Positions 8,248-15,583 of a stretch of 64,000 nt of DNA are shown here, one piece after another. The notes below the pieces were generated by a model that saw only the letters and a list, made by a program, of their open reading frames with translations, did no database searches and had not been told where the DNA came from. Origin of the DNA: Shewanella surugensis (GTDB lineage: Bacteria > Pseudomonadota > Gammaproteobacteria > Enterobacterales > Shewanellaceae); the NCBI RefSeq assembly GCF_023284005.1, contig NZ_JAKIKS010000008.1, forward strand, positions 1-64,000, written 5' to 3'. The position numbers and the translations under genes were made by a program. Within the stretch, counting starts at the first letter, position 1; every line of letters starts with the position of its first letter.

Positions 8248-9288
8248 CTAATCATGATAAAAGGTATTGGTTTCAATAAACCGTTGATTATGATCGTGTA
8301 TATAACGTTTAAACCGTTCGAGTGAATCAAAATCCAAGTGAGCAGTGTTGAGCACGGTTTCTTTTTCGATCCCTAAGCCTTTTAATTGCATCGCATCGAC
8401 AGTGCTGGAGACTTCTAGCACATAGCGGCCATTTTTGGGCGTGAAGCTGGCCAAGTGATTACTGAATAATTGGCTGACATGTGCGCAGAGCATAAGGCCA
8501 TTCGCCCCATCGAGTTTTTCATCGTCAGTGCAATGTTCCCATGATTTAATGTGCGTCGCTGTGAGCATACAGCTAATGTCGACTAAGGTGACCGCGCAGT
8601 GTTCAGATTGCCATAACTCAATGACGTTGCGTCTAAAAATACCCTGACCTATTCGATTATTAACGGCACCAATTTTTGCATTGTCCGTTAAAGGTGCCTC
8701 AAGAATATGGGTTAAATCGAAAGAAAGATCATCTTCGAGTAAATGTTCTTGCTTAAAGTCCGGATCCACTAAATCCATTAATACATAGCGATGATTAGCA
8801 TAATGATGGCTAATATCTTTAGGTTCTTTTAACCAAACAAGATCTTTCGGTTTAAATTTTATATTAAAATTGGAGAGTGGCGGCAGGTCTTTTAAAGGCG
8901 TGGTTTCACGCCCTAAGGCGCTGACTTGGGCTTGCATTTCTTCAAGCCAACCTTCCTTTTGATAAACATCAAGTGCCGTTTGTGCTGCTTCTACACTTAA
9001 GCAAATGGCTTTTTTGATGTATCCGAAGCATATTTTTCTATTGTCTTTGAGAGTATAAAGCCAGATGTTCCATTTATTGCCTTGAAAGCGATTATTATGG
9101 GTATTGATGGCGGGTAAGAAAGCATATTTGAAACCGTCAACTTTTTTGGCGTGATCCCCTAGCCATTCTTCATGACTGTAGCCTTGGCTGTGTTCAAGGC
9201 TATCTTTATCAAGGCTTTTGCCTTCTGAGCCTGAAGGCGATGCCCAGTTATGGCTATTCCAGCAAATGCGTGTAATTTTATTATCCAT
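8248..9288 (-). CDS. HNH-domain protein with altered active-site motif
   Basis: The 346-residue protein has an N-terminal module (ITRICWNSHNWASPSG, SHEEWLGDHAKKVDGFKYAFL) that I associate with HNH proteins of the restriction type. A C-terminal HNH_2-like domain spans about residues 215-290 (RIGQGIFRRNVIELW, C-x-V-T, LTATHIKSWEHC, NGLMLCAHVSQLFSNHLASF). The usual family text is AAHI.PW and NGL.L...hD.LFD.G. Here the first His and the Asn are kept, but the two Asp of the last motif are replaced by Ser (HVSQLFS). It may therefore be a weak or inactive nuclease or a DNA-binding relative. Function in restriction of modified or foreign DNA is inference. Confidence 0.6.
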   Translation of the reverse strand: MDNKITRICWNSHNWASPSGSEGKSLDKDSLEHSQGYSHEEWLGDHAKKVDGFKYAFLPAINTHNNRFQGNKWNIWLYTLKDNRKICFGYIKKAICLSVEAAQTALDVYQKEGWLEEMQAQVSALGRETTPLKDLPPLSNFNIKFKPKDLVWLKEPKDISHHYANHRYVLMDLVDPDFKQEHLLEDDLSFDLTHILEAPLTDNAKIGAVNNRIGQGIFRRNVIELWQSEHCAVTLVDISCMLTATHIKSWEHCTDDEKLDGANGLMLCAHVSQLFSNHLASFTPKNGRYVLEVSSTVDAMQLKGLGIEKETVLNTAHLDFDSLERFKRYIHDHNQRFIETNTFYHD

Positions 9289-9590
9289 ATGAGCCTATCC
9301 TTCCGCTGTTTATTGATACCAATTTATCTTGGTATTAACCTCAATCGACTTGAATCTATCCTTTATACTGCTGCTTTTATAATCTGAACGCAAAGCCTAA
9401 TTGATTATTGATTATCTCGCGAGTTAATTTTTATTTTTTTTTGGGGGGGGTCATTGCTTAGGGGCGGTTGATTTTTAGTGGTTAAAACACGTTTAGCGGG
9501 ATCGGGATGAGATGAACGTCATCAGAGTGCATTCATTGCTATCGGATGACGTTTCATTGTTGACTTAGTGAGGTTGAGTGTGATTGACAA

Positions 9591-10514
9591 TCAATCAGTC
9601 GATACTGTAGTGCACTGATAGGTATAAAGGCTGATGTCGTGGTAGTCACGTTTGCTGACCGATTGGCATTTTTCAGTAGCTGAAGAAAATTGCTCGATAT
9701 ATTGGTCAAAAATAATTTTATTCTCATCCGATGAAAAAATGAAACTCTGACCACTGAGCTGCTCTTTGTCGACGGGAATACTGTTATTATCGGCATCGGT
9801 TGCCGCGATGACATTGAAGGTTTCTTTGGCGGGATCAATCGCGACCTGTGCAATCCCCAACGATTGTTGATTGTCATCTTCAAATTGAATATTAATATGC
9901 AAGCCTAAGCCATCATAAATCCCATAAGGCAGTTTAAAGCTGATCAGTGCCTTAGAGAGTAAACTGAAGAAATAAGTGCCCCCATAACCGCCAAAATAGG
10001 CTTGATAAGCATTGTTTCTTAAGAAAGACGCCTGCATAAAGTCATACACATTGGCCGTTTGTGTGAAACTGCCGTAGTACAAGTATTGATAATCAAAATT
10101 GAAAGACGTTTTTGTTGAGTCCAAAAGTGACTTCGTCAGCGTTGCCGTTTTAGGGCTAAGCTTGACGCTTTCGGGGAGAAATTGCGCCAGTGCCTTTCGC
10201 GCTTCAATCATCGCCTCAATATTGTCGGACTCTTCAGCTGTCAGCTCAATAACAGTCAGCTGACTCACTGTTTTACCGAAGGCGTTTTCTTGTAGGCTAA
10301 CGTGAAATTTTATGCCCATTTCATTGTGATGATCCACCACTGCAATAAATTCATCTTGGCTTTTATTGAAATAATTGCGGCTGACGCTTTCCATTTGTGC
10401 CAGCGAACACCCATTACAGGTCAGTAGTGTCGGGGTGGGATCCGCCAATGCGCTCGAGGCGCTAAATAAGCCTAAGCTGAACAGAGAAAGTATGAGTGCG
10501 GTTATTTTTTTCAT
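9591..10514 (-). CDS. Secreted hypothetical protein, probably iron-regulated
   Basis: The 307-residue protein has a typical signal peptide (MKKITALILSLFSLGLFSAS, cleavage after ALA at 24). The mature chain begins near a CNGC pair (Cys33, Cys36), with another Cys pair near the C-terminus (EKCQS and YQCTT), which suggests disulfides in the periplasm or outside the cell. The middle is rich in Tyr, Phe and Gly. I recognise no family. A strong Fur-box-like sequence lies 48 bases upstream of the start, so a role in the iron-starvation response is plausible. Confidence 0.55.
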   Translation of the reverse strand: MKKITALILSLFSLGLFSASSALADPTPTLLTCNGCSLAQMESVSRNYFNKSQDEFIAVVDHHNEMGIKFHVSLQENAFGKTVSQLTVIELTAEESDNIEAMIEARKALAQFLPESVKLSPKTATLTKSLLDSTKTSFNFDYQYLYYGSFTQTANVYDFMQASFLRNNAYQAYFGGYGGTYFFSLLSKALISFKLPYGIYDGLGLHINIQFEDDNQQSLGIAQVAIDPAKETFNVIAATDADNNSIPVDKEQLSGQSFIFSSDENKIIFDQYIEQFSSATEKCQSVSKRDYHDISLYTYQCTTVSTD

Positions 10515-10561
10515 GGCTGCCTTTACGGATTGAATAAGAGATCAGTGGATGCTTAAGGAAT

Positions 10562-10580
10562 GTAAATAATAATCATTATC
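10562..10580 (-). promoter_or_regulatory. Fur box upstream of the secreted protein gene
   Basis: The 19-base stretch matches the Fur consensus GATAATGATAATCATTATC at 16 of 19 positions; the last 12 bases (ATAATCATTATC) match without a gap. It lies where the promoter of the leftward gene at 10514 should be. No rightward gene starts nearby. Confidence 0.65.
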
Positions 10581-10705
10581 ACTAACGTATATCAATTAGC
10601 ATTAGGTCGACTGTACTAAAGTCGACTGCCGTTTTTTGATGGGCGACGAGCTGTGAACGTAAAGTCAGAAAGCGGAGGGCAATGGCTGAAGAGGGTATTA
10701 GCGTC

Positions 10706-10871
10706 ATGAGTTTTTTAGCCACGAGAAAACTGATTCAATAGCCATTTAATCAACATTGCCAAAGCGCATTAAAAGCCAGAGCGTATAGAGAGCCAAAGCG
10801 TATAAACTGCCCGAGCGCATAGAGAGTCAGAGCGTATTTAAAGCCAAGATAATAAGGGCCTATTGAGTTAG
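10706..10871 (+). pseudogene. Collapsed remnant of a hipA gene of the module-2 type
   Basis: The first bases, ATGAGTTTTTTAGC then AC and AGAAAACT, match the start of the intact hipA at 13249 in about 23 of 25 positions; the bases just before (TATTAGCGTC) match the end of its hipB. The last bases encode QDNKGLLS and stop, as in the intact gene. Nothing else of the roughly 1290-base gene remains. The gap is filled by a short unique stretch and five 17-bp repeats. This is a fossil of an earlier copy of the second hip module, reduced by deletion. Confidence 0.7.
10761..10845 (+). repeat. Five tandem 17-bp repeats
   Basis: Five head-to-tail units of exactly 17 bp at 10761, 10778, 10795, 10812 and 10829 resemble AGAGCGTATAGAGAGCC, each with a few changes. 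They lie inside the hipA remnant and run straight into its surviving 3' end. Two more units of the same family lie at 12761-12794 after the next hipA. The period is not a multiple of three codons per unit and no frame continues through, so it is not a coding repeat. Confidence 0.8.
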
Positions 10872-11028
10872 TGGCTAGAGCCATCAGCTTGATTAAGCGC
10901 TATCAGCTTAATCGAGAGCCAATAAAGCTTCTAATGCATTTAAGCGTTTCTTTTTGAGCTTTCAAGGTTTCGAGCTTTCGATAAAAGAGGGGAGAGAGGG
11001 AATATGGGGGGACGCGGTCTTAAATGTA

Positions 11029-11071
11029 GGACTATATTCCCATTATTTTAAATAAAATGGGATTATAGTCC
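11029..11071 (+). promoter_or_regulatory. 43-bp inverted-repeat operator, copy 1
   Basis: The arms GGACTATATTCCCATT (11029-11044) and AATGGGATTATAGTCC (11056-11071) are complementary at 15 of 16 positions around an AT-rich 11-base centre. The same 43-base design recurs at 11124-11166 and at 15541-15583. It is placed upstream of hipB of module 1, whose product is the likely ligand; binding is inferred. Confidence 0.7.
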
Positions 11072-11104
11072 GTTTTATATTTGATTGTTTTTTGAATGAT
11101 GAGA

Positions 11105-11133
11105 TTGAATTTTTGTACTTAAAGGACTATATT
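11105..11133 (+). promoter_or_regulatory. Candidate promoter of hipBA module 1
   Basis: TTGAAT at 11105-11110 and TATATT at 11128-11133 are 17 bases apart. The -10 lies inside the left arm of the second operator copy, so occupation of that site would block transcription. This fits the autorepression usual for hipBA-type operons. Confidence 0.55.
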
Positions 11134-11166
11134 CCTACTAATAGCTTTAAAATGGGATTATAGTCC
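11124..11166 (+). promoter_or_regulatory. 43-bp inverted-repeat operator, copy 2
   Basis: GGACTATATTCC begins the left arm and ATGGGATTATAGTCC ends the right arm, with the same overall length (43) as copy 1, which starts 95 bases upstream. It ends 16 bases before the hipB start at 11183. GTTT follows the right arm, as in the other copies. Confidence 0.7.
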
Positions 11167-11182
11167 GTTTATCGGTGGGTTT

Positions 11183-11488
11183 ATGGCAAAGAGAGACTTA
11201 CATAAGGTGTTGTTTCCTAAACAGCGCAAGGTACTGAGTACGTTTGGTGAAGATTTGCTGTTGGCAATGAAACGCCGTGGTTTTACTAAAAAAATGATCT
11301 GTGAACGTACAGGCTTTGATAATAAAACGGTCAATAAGGTATTTGTGGGTGATCCAGGTGTCGCTATTGGCACTTATCTGAAAATAATGGCGATACTGGG
11401 AATGGAAGATAACTTTTCCGAGTTAGCCGCTCTCGATGAAGTCGGTATCAAGCTGCAAAATATTAAACTCTTGGATGGTGCCAAATGA
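11183..11488 (+). CDS. HipB-like antitoxin, XRE helix-turn-helix (module 1)
   Basis: The 101-residue protein carries a helix-turn-helix at about residues 28-65 (LLLAMKRRGFTKKMICERTG, DNKTVNKVF). The gene overlaps the kinase gene by four bases (ATGA), so the two are translationally coupled. In the HipBA family this protein binds the kinase and the operator DNA. The two 43-bp inverted repeats just upstream are the obvious operator. The ribosome binding site is weak (GGTGGG). It is a distant member with little similarity to the other two HipB-like proteins here. Confidence 0.75.
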   Translation: MAKRDLHKVLFPKQRKVLSTFGEDLLLAMKRRGFTKKMICERTGFDNKTVNKVFVGDPGVAIGTYLKIMAILGMEDNFSELAALDEVGIKLQNIKLLDGAK

Positions 11489-12750
11489 GCCGCAGTGTCG
11501 TTGAGGTTTATGCTTCTTGGGATCCCATTGAGAAACCATTATTGCTTGGGCAATTAACTTATAGTGATTCTAGCCGTGGTGGAGTATTCAGCTTTGCGTA
11601 TGACAAAGCATTTCTAAAATCAGTATACCGCTTACAGATAGACCCTCTACTCACCCTTCATAGTGGTGAATTGTACAACGATGCTGCCGATAAAAACTTT
11701 CGCGCCTTTTTGGACTCGTCACCCGATCGCTGGGGGCGAATTCTCATGCAGCGCCGAGCCGCTATTGAGCACCGTAAAGGTTTACGAAGCAGTAGCCGTT
11801 TGAGTGAGTTGGATTATTTATTAGGCGTGCATGACTCATACCGAATGGGTGGGATCCGATTCAAGACAGCGAATTCGCCAGAGTTTCTTGATAACAACAC
11901 AGAGTTTTCCGCCCCCCCCATGGCGTCATTAAGAGAGCTGGAACACGCCGCCATTCAAATTGAAAAAGACGAAAACATTGAGAGTGATGAGTATTATCGC
12001 TGGCTCAACATGCTCATTTCCCCAGGTTCTTCATTGGGTGGAGCAAGGCCTAAAGCGTGTGTCACCGATGAACATGACCAGCTTTGGATCGCTAAGTTTC
12101 CCAATCAAAACGATACCTTTGATGTTGGAGCATGGGAAATGCTGTGTTACGAGTTGGCATTGGCTGCAGGGGTTGAGATGTCTCCAAGTGAAATCCGCAA
12201 ATTTTCATCGCAGCATCACACCTTCATAACGAAACGTTTTGATCGCATTGGCAGTAAACGACTCCATTTATCATCGGCGATGACGCAATTACAATATTTT
12301 AATAATAAAGAGAATGATGGTGAGCATTCTGAAGGCGCCAGTTATCTTGAAATCGCGGAGTTCCTGACTAACCGAGGAGCGCAAACCAAGGTGGATTTAG
12401 CTCAGCTATGGCGTCGGATCGTGTTTAATATTGCGGTATCCAATACCGACGATCACCTCCGTAATCATGGTTTCCTATTAACGAGTCAAGGATGGAAGTT
12501 ATCGCCAGCCTATGATTTGAACCCCATTGTAGGTAAACAAGGATTACACCTAAACATTACCGATACCGCCAATGGCCTCGATTATAATTTGGCATTTGAG
12601 GTTATCGATTTCTTTCGTTTAACGCATGCTGAGGCGACTCAAATTTATGATGAAGTATTGAGCGCAGTGAAAAATTGGCAGAAAGCCGCGGACCGCTTAG
12701 GGATCAGCAGAGGCCAGCAGTTAATGAAACAAGCAGCCTTTAATGTGTAG
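11485..12750 (+). CDS. HipA-like serine/threonine kinase toxin (module 1)
   Basis: The 421-residue protein has an N-terminal HipA 'couple' domain (GQLTYSDSSRGGVFSFAY, FLDSSPDRWGRILM) and a C-terminal HipA kinase domain. Key motifs are GSSLGGARPK (181-190, Gly-rich loop with the candidate autophosphorylated Ser), Lys204 in WIAKFP, NTDDHLRNHG (320-329, catalytic Asp) and PAYDLNP (341-347, metal-binding Asp). All kinase residues are present. Family members phosphorylate translation factors or tRNA synthetases and stop growth. The SSLGGARPK form separates it from the E. coli-type HipA of module 3. The target is unknown. Confidence 0.85.
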   Translation: MSRSVVEVYASWDPIEKPLLLGQLTYSDSSRGGVFSFAYDKAFLKSVYRLQIDPLLTLHSGELYNDAADKNFRAFLDSSPDRWGRILMQRRAAIEHRKGLRSSSRLSELDYLLGVHDSYRMGGIRFKTANSPEFLDNNTEFSAPPMASLRELEHAAIQIEKDENIESDEYYRWLNMLISPGSSLGGARPKACVTDEHDQLWIAKFPNQNDTFDVGAWEMLCYELALAAGVEMSPSEIRKFSSQHHTFITKRFDRIGSKRLHLSSAMTQLQYFNNKENDGEHSEGASYLEIAEFLTNRGAQTKVDLAQLWRRIVFNIAVSNTDDHLRNHGFLLTSQGWKLSPAYDLNPIVGKQGLHLNITDTANGLDYNLAFEVIDFFRLTHAEATQIYDEVLSAVKNWQKAADRLGISRGQQLMKQAAFNV

Positions 12751-12760
12751 TCACAGTAAG

Positions 12761-12794
12761 TAAACGCATAAACTGCCAGAGTGTATAGAGAGAC
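12761..12794 (+). repeat. Two further 17-bp repeat units after hipA module 1
   Basis: TAAACGCATAAACTGCC and AGAGTGTATAGAGAGAC are two adjacent 17-base units of the family seen at 10761-10845. They start 11 bases after the hipA stop. As in the other array, the last unit is followed by a diverged copy of the hipA 3' tail (AATAAAGGCCTGTTGTGTTAG) and then by TGGCTAAGGGCTGACGTTGA, which recurs near 14575. Confidence 0.7.
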
Positions 12795-12952
12795 AATAAA
12801 GGCCTGTTGTGTTAGTAGTTAGCAATTAGTGGCTAAGGGCTGACGTTGAGGATATAGAGCTAGAATATTGAGTAAATAGCCATTATGATGTCCTTTTTAT
12901 GCTAATTTAGTTTATAATGGTTACTATAGTATCTGTTTTTAATGGTTGTCTT

Positions 12953-13252
12953 ATGCATGGTGTTATCAACGAGTTTTCGCTTTTATCCGCGAGTGATATA
13001 CAGCAATCTTTTGCTATATACCTTAAACAACAGCGTAAAATAAAAAAATTATCACGCAGCGCATTAGCTGAGCGCAGTATGGTACCTATGGCAACGATTA
13101 AAAAGTTTGAGACCACAGGGCAAATCTCATTACGACAATTACTTTTACTCTGGCAAAGCCTTGACGATTTAAATCGTTTACAAGCCTTGCTCAATCCCGT
13201 TGATATTAAATCAAATCTCCCTAAAACAATCGATGAGGTGTTAGGGTCATGA
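12953..13252 (+). CDS. HipB-like antitoxin, XRE helix-turn-helix (module 2)
   Basis: About 99 residues with a helix-turn-helix at residues about 16-60 (FAIYLKQQRKIKKLSRSALA, ERSMVPMATIKKFE) and a conserved C-terminal LPKTIDEVLGS. The frame is open back to an ATG at 12917, but that codon lies inside TATAAT (12913-12918), the likely -10. The ATG at 12953 is therefore the better start. The palindrome ACTATAGT at 12922-12929 next to the -10 may be part of its operator. The end overlaps hipA by four bases. Confidence 0.75.
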   Translation: MHGVINEFSLLSASDIQQSFAIYLKQQRKIKKLSRSALAERSMVPMATIKKFETTGQISLRQLLLLWQSLDDLNRLQALLNPVDIKSNLPKTIDEVLGS

Positions 13253-14541
13253 GTTTTTTAGCTACAAGAAAACTCGAAGTGTGGCGTACGCTTGTGAGTG
13301 GTCAGCAGGTGCTGGTAGGGCTGTTGGCGCAGAATAATCAAGGTGTTTTCTTTCAGTATAGTAATGAATATATTAAACGTTTCGCTAATTTATCTCCTTT
13401 TGGCTTGAAGTTGGACAGTGAATTACAGTTAGCACCCAAACAGCCACATTACGGTTTACATGGCGCTTTTATTGATTCTTTGCCTGATGGATGGGGATTA
13501 CTGTTAATGGATCGAGTGTTTCGCCAGCAAGGTATTTTACCCAATAGTGTAACAACGATGGATAGGCTTGCTTTTGTCGGTGAGTCAGCATTGGGGGCGC
13601 TTTGTTATCGACCCATGTCTAGCCTTACGCCTGAATCTAATGAGCAATCGTTTGAACTTGCGAGTCTGGGATTGCAAGCACAAGCTGTTTTTGATGGACA
13701 AACTGATGAGGTCTTAGGGGCTTTGGTGGCGGCAGGGAGTTCGGGAGGGGCACGTCCAAAGGCACAAGTTTATTTATCTAAAGGTCAATTTGACCAGTGT
13801 CGAACGCAACCTAAGCCAAATGATGAAGCGTGGTTAGTCAAATTTACTTCTCGAAATTTAGCCCTTGGACATGAAGAAGGTTTATGTGAAGCGGTTTATT
13901 TGAAACTGGCTCAACAAGCGGGATTAGAGGTACCAGAGTGGCAATTATTACCCGCACCAGAAAAGTCAGGAGCACGTTTTTGGTTAGCGCTTAAACGTTT
14001 TGATTGGGTAAACCACGCAGATGGTCATCATGGTCGGTACCATATGCACAGCGCTTGTGGGTTATTAGATGCCGATTTTAGAAGCCCAAGCTTAGATTAT
14101 CAGGATTTGATTAAGGCCAGCAGTATCTTGTGTAAAAGCCCCATGGTAGGCCAAGTTCAATTTCGGCGCGCTTTATTTAATTTATTTGCCTTGAATCAAG
14201 ATGATCACAGTAAAAACTGGGCTTTTTTACAAGGTGATCAAGGGGATTGGTCACTGGCGCCTTTCTATGACGTGACTTTTAGTGCGACGCCCTATGGTGA
14301 ACATGCCACCGCTTTTGGTGGTTACGGTAAAAAACCGCCGTTAAAAACCATTCAACAACTGGCAACAATAGCTAATTATGCTAATTGGTCTGAGGCTAAA
14401 ATTCACCTGCAACAGATAGTGGATAGCCTCTCGAATTTTTCAACGGAAGCGCAAGCCGTTGGCGTGAGTCAATCGACCATTAAATTGATCCAGCAACAAT
14501 TAAATAGTAGCTACCAAGATAATAAGGGCTTATTGAGTTAG
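13249..14541 (+). CDS. HipA-like serine/threonine kinase toxin (module 2)
   Basis: The 430-residue kinase has a HipA couple domain (FIDSLPDGWGLLLMDR at about 74-89) followed by the kinase domain. It has GSSGGARPK (163-171), Lys198 in WLVKFT, NQDDHSKNW (316-324) and PFYDVTF (338-344). All catalytic positions are present. It is translated from ATGA overlapping the antitoxin stop. Similarity to module 1 is limited to motifs, so the two are not a recent duplication. Fragments of a relative of this very gene survive at 10706-10871. Confidence 0.85.
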   Translation: MSFLATRKLEVWRTLVSGQQVLVGLLAQNNQGVFFQYSNEYIKRFANLSPFGLKLDSELQLAPKQPHYGLHGAFIDSLPDGWGLLLMDRVFRQQGILPNSVTTMDRLAFVGESALGALCYRPMSSLTPESNEQSFELASLGLQAQAVFDGQTDEVLGALVAAGSSGGARPKAQVYLSKGQFDQCRTQPKPNDEAWLVKFTSRNLALGHEEGLCEAVYLKLAQQAGLEVPEWQLLPAPEKSGARFWLALKRFDWVNHADGHHGRYHMHSACGLLDADFRSPSLDYQDLIKASSILCKSPMVGQVQFRRALFNLFALNQDDHSKNWAFLQGDQGDWSLAPFYDVTFSATPYGEHATAFGGYGKKPPLKTIQQLATIANYANWSEAKIHLQQIVDSLSNFSTEAQAVGVSQSTIKLIQQQLNSSYQDNKGLLS

Positions 14542-14557
14542 CGGCTAGAGCCATCAG
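14514..14557 (+). repeat. hipA 3'-end repeat, second copy at 10844-10887
   Basis: The 44 bases that span the last codons and stop of hipA module 2 match 10844-10887 at 42 positions (both begin CCAAGATAATAAGGGC). A more diverged third copy follows the 17-bp repeats near 12788-12815. The repeat shows that parts of this gene were copied or left behind elsewhere in the island. Confidence 0.75.
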
Positions 14558-14693
14558 TAGGCAAGTAGGTAGTCGCTAAGGGCAGACGTTGAGGATGCTT
14601 GTATGTGAATTGCATGGGCAGTGCGAGTAAGGAGTGGGATGTGTGCGCTTTTTCAGATCAGAGTTGACTTATGGTATTAGCTATCTCACAATA

Positions 14694-14710
14694 GTACGGA
14701 AGTGCCGTAC
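14694..14710 (+). promoter_or_regulatory. Inverted repeat operator before yefM-yoeB
   Basis: GTACGG (14694-14699) and CCGTAC (14705-14710) form an inverted repeat with a five-base centre, 15 bases before the antitoxin ATG. TTGACT at 14664-14669 could be the -35; the -10 (about 14687-14693) is poor. Autorepression by the antitoxin-toxin complex at this site is the expected arrangement, but not shown. Confidence 0.6.
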
Positions 14711-14725
14711 ATAAAAGAGGTGGTT

Positions 14726-14998
14726 ATGAATAGCGTAAGCGTCAATAAGTTTAGAGATAACTTAAAAGCATATGTTGAGCAAACAGTTAATGAACATGAG
14801 CCCTTAAAAGTGACCCGACGTACTGGTGATGACTTTATTGTGGTAAGTGCGGATGACTGGGCAAGAGATCAAGAAACATTACATGTACTCCAAAATAGTA
14901 GCCTAATGCAGCAAATTTCTGAATCAATGAAAACTCATACAGATGAAAAAGGTTATACCCCAACAGAAGAGCAAATGAATGAGAACACTCGTTTTTGA
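14726..14998 (+). CDS. yefM: YefM/Phd-family antitoxin
   Basis: The 90-residue protein starts MNSVSVNKFRDNLKAYVEQ, followed by EPLKVTRRTGDDFIVVSADDW, the classic YefM/Phd DNA-binding half. The acidic, probably disordered tail (TPTEEQMNENTRF) would wrap the toxin. The ATG at 14726 is preceded by AGAGGTGG; an upstream in-frame GTG lies inside the operator repeat and is rejected. It overlaps the toxin gene by 20 bases. It neutralises the YoeB-type toxin and represses the operon. Confidence 0.88.
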   Translation: MNSVSVNKFRDNLKAYVEQTVNEHEPLKVTRRTGDDFIVVSADDWARDQETLHVLQNSSLMQQISESMKTHTDEKGYTPTEEQMNENTRF

Positions 14999-15248
14999 AG
15001 GTAAAACTTGGCTCGTTTATGAGCAAATGAGAGAAACAGATAAAAAACTTCATAAGGCGCTATGTAAAACTTTAAAAGAAATGTTAGGTGCAGATCCCGC
15101 AAAAGGCTTAGGCAAACCAGAAGCACTCAAACATAACCTTTCAGGATTATGGTCGAAACGCCTATCCCAAAAAGATAGGCTTATTTACACGTTTGATGAT
15201 ACATACGTTTATATATTTGCCATAGGTGGCCACTACGATCAGCATTAA
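14979..15248 (+). CDS. yoeB: YoeB/Txe-family mRNA interferase toxin
   Basis: The 89-residue RelE-superfamily toxin has the family text GKPEALKHNLSGLWSKRLSQ, DRLIYTF and a C-terminal GGHYDQH with the conserved His-Tyr. Such proteins cut mRNA in the ribosomal A site. The general acid/base residues of the family (Glu in KPEALK, Arg in SKRL or DRL, His in HY) are present, so it looks active. Three residues follow the usual HY end. It is the only small TA pair in the island that appears intact. Confidence 0.88.
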   Translation: MRTLVFEGKTWLVYEQMRETDKKLHKALCKTLKEMLGADPAKGLGKPEALKHNLSGLWSKRLSQKDRLIYTFDDTYVYIFAIGGHYDQH

Positions 15249-15254
15249 TCATTT

Positions 15255-15350
15255 TTACAGAAGTGAGGCAAAAAATTGCTGCCTAACCGTATCACCAAGC
15301 TTATTCCACTCTGTTAATGCTCTCCTATCAAACTCCAGCTCATAAGTCAT
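15255..15350 (-). pseudogene. relE toxin remnant (N-terminal third only)
   Basis: From the ATG at 15350 the frame reads MTYELEFDRRALTEWNKLGD then TVRQQFF and stops after 31 residues. This is the exact N-terminus of RelE toxins, which normally run to about 95 residues. The catalytic C-terminal half is gone, and the fragment ends next to the yoeB stop on the other strand. It overlaps the relB remnant by 11 bases (ATGACTTATGA), as intact relB-relE pairs do. Confidence 0.75.
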
Positions 15351-15438
15351 CAAGTGAAACTCCGAGCTTTTCTAACGCCGCGTATGACTGTGCTTTTAAA
15401 TCATTATCGATCCGAATATTAATCGTTCCCATACCCAT
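15340..15438 (-). pseudogene. relB antitoxin with internal deletion
   Basis: The frame begins MGMGTINIRIDNDLKAQSYA, continues ALEKLGV and then jumps to SLDDL and stop. Full RelB proteins have about 80 residues and end in VSLDDL or VTLDEL. Some 45-50 residues between LEKLGV and the last SLDDL have therefore been lost in frame, possibly by recombination at a short shared sequence. The ribbon-helix-helix start and the junction to relE are kept. It cannot bind a toxin in the usual way. Confidence 0.75.
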
Positions 15439-15540
15439 GTAATTACATTTGTAGTTACTTTCTAAAAAATAAATATCTTCAGGGCATATTGGTGTGTTTT
15501 TTGGTGGGAGGTAGGGGGGAGGCAATAAAGCCCCAAAATG

Positions 15541-15583
15541 GGACTATATTCCTATTATTTGAATGAAAATGGGATTGTAGTCC
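15541..15583 (+). promoter_or_regulatory. 43-bp inverted-repeat operator, orphan copy 3
   Basis: Starts GGACTATATTCCTATT and ends ATGGGATTGTAGTCC, with the same 43-base length as the copies at 11029 and 11124. A further half site AAGTCCGTTT follows at about 15592-15601. The bases after it (GCGGGTTTTATTGTACAAAAG) resemble the start region of hipB module 1 (GGTGGGTTTATGGCAAAGAG), but no open frame follows. It marks either a lost module-1-type operon or a distant operator. Confidence 0.65.

Noticed and set aside
14702..14725. GTG start for the yefM antitoxin
   Set aside because: It lies inside the operator repeat; the ATG at 14726 has the ribosome binding site and the conserved family start.
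15340..15525. A 61-residue gene with a Pro-rich start
   Set aside because: The Pro-rich part is upstream noise; the real signal is the relB remnant from 15438.
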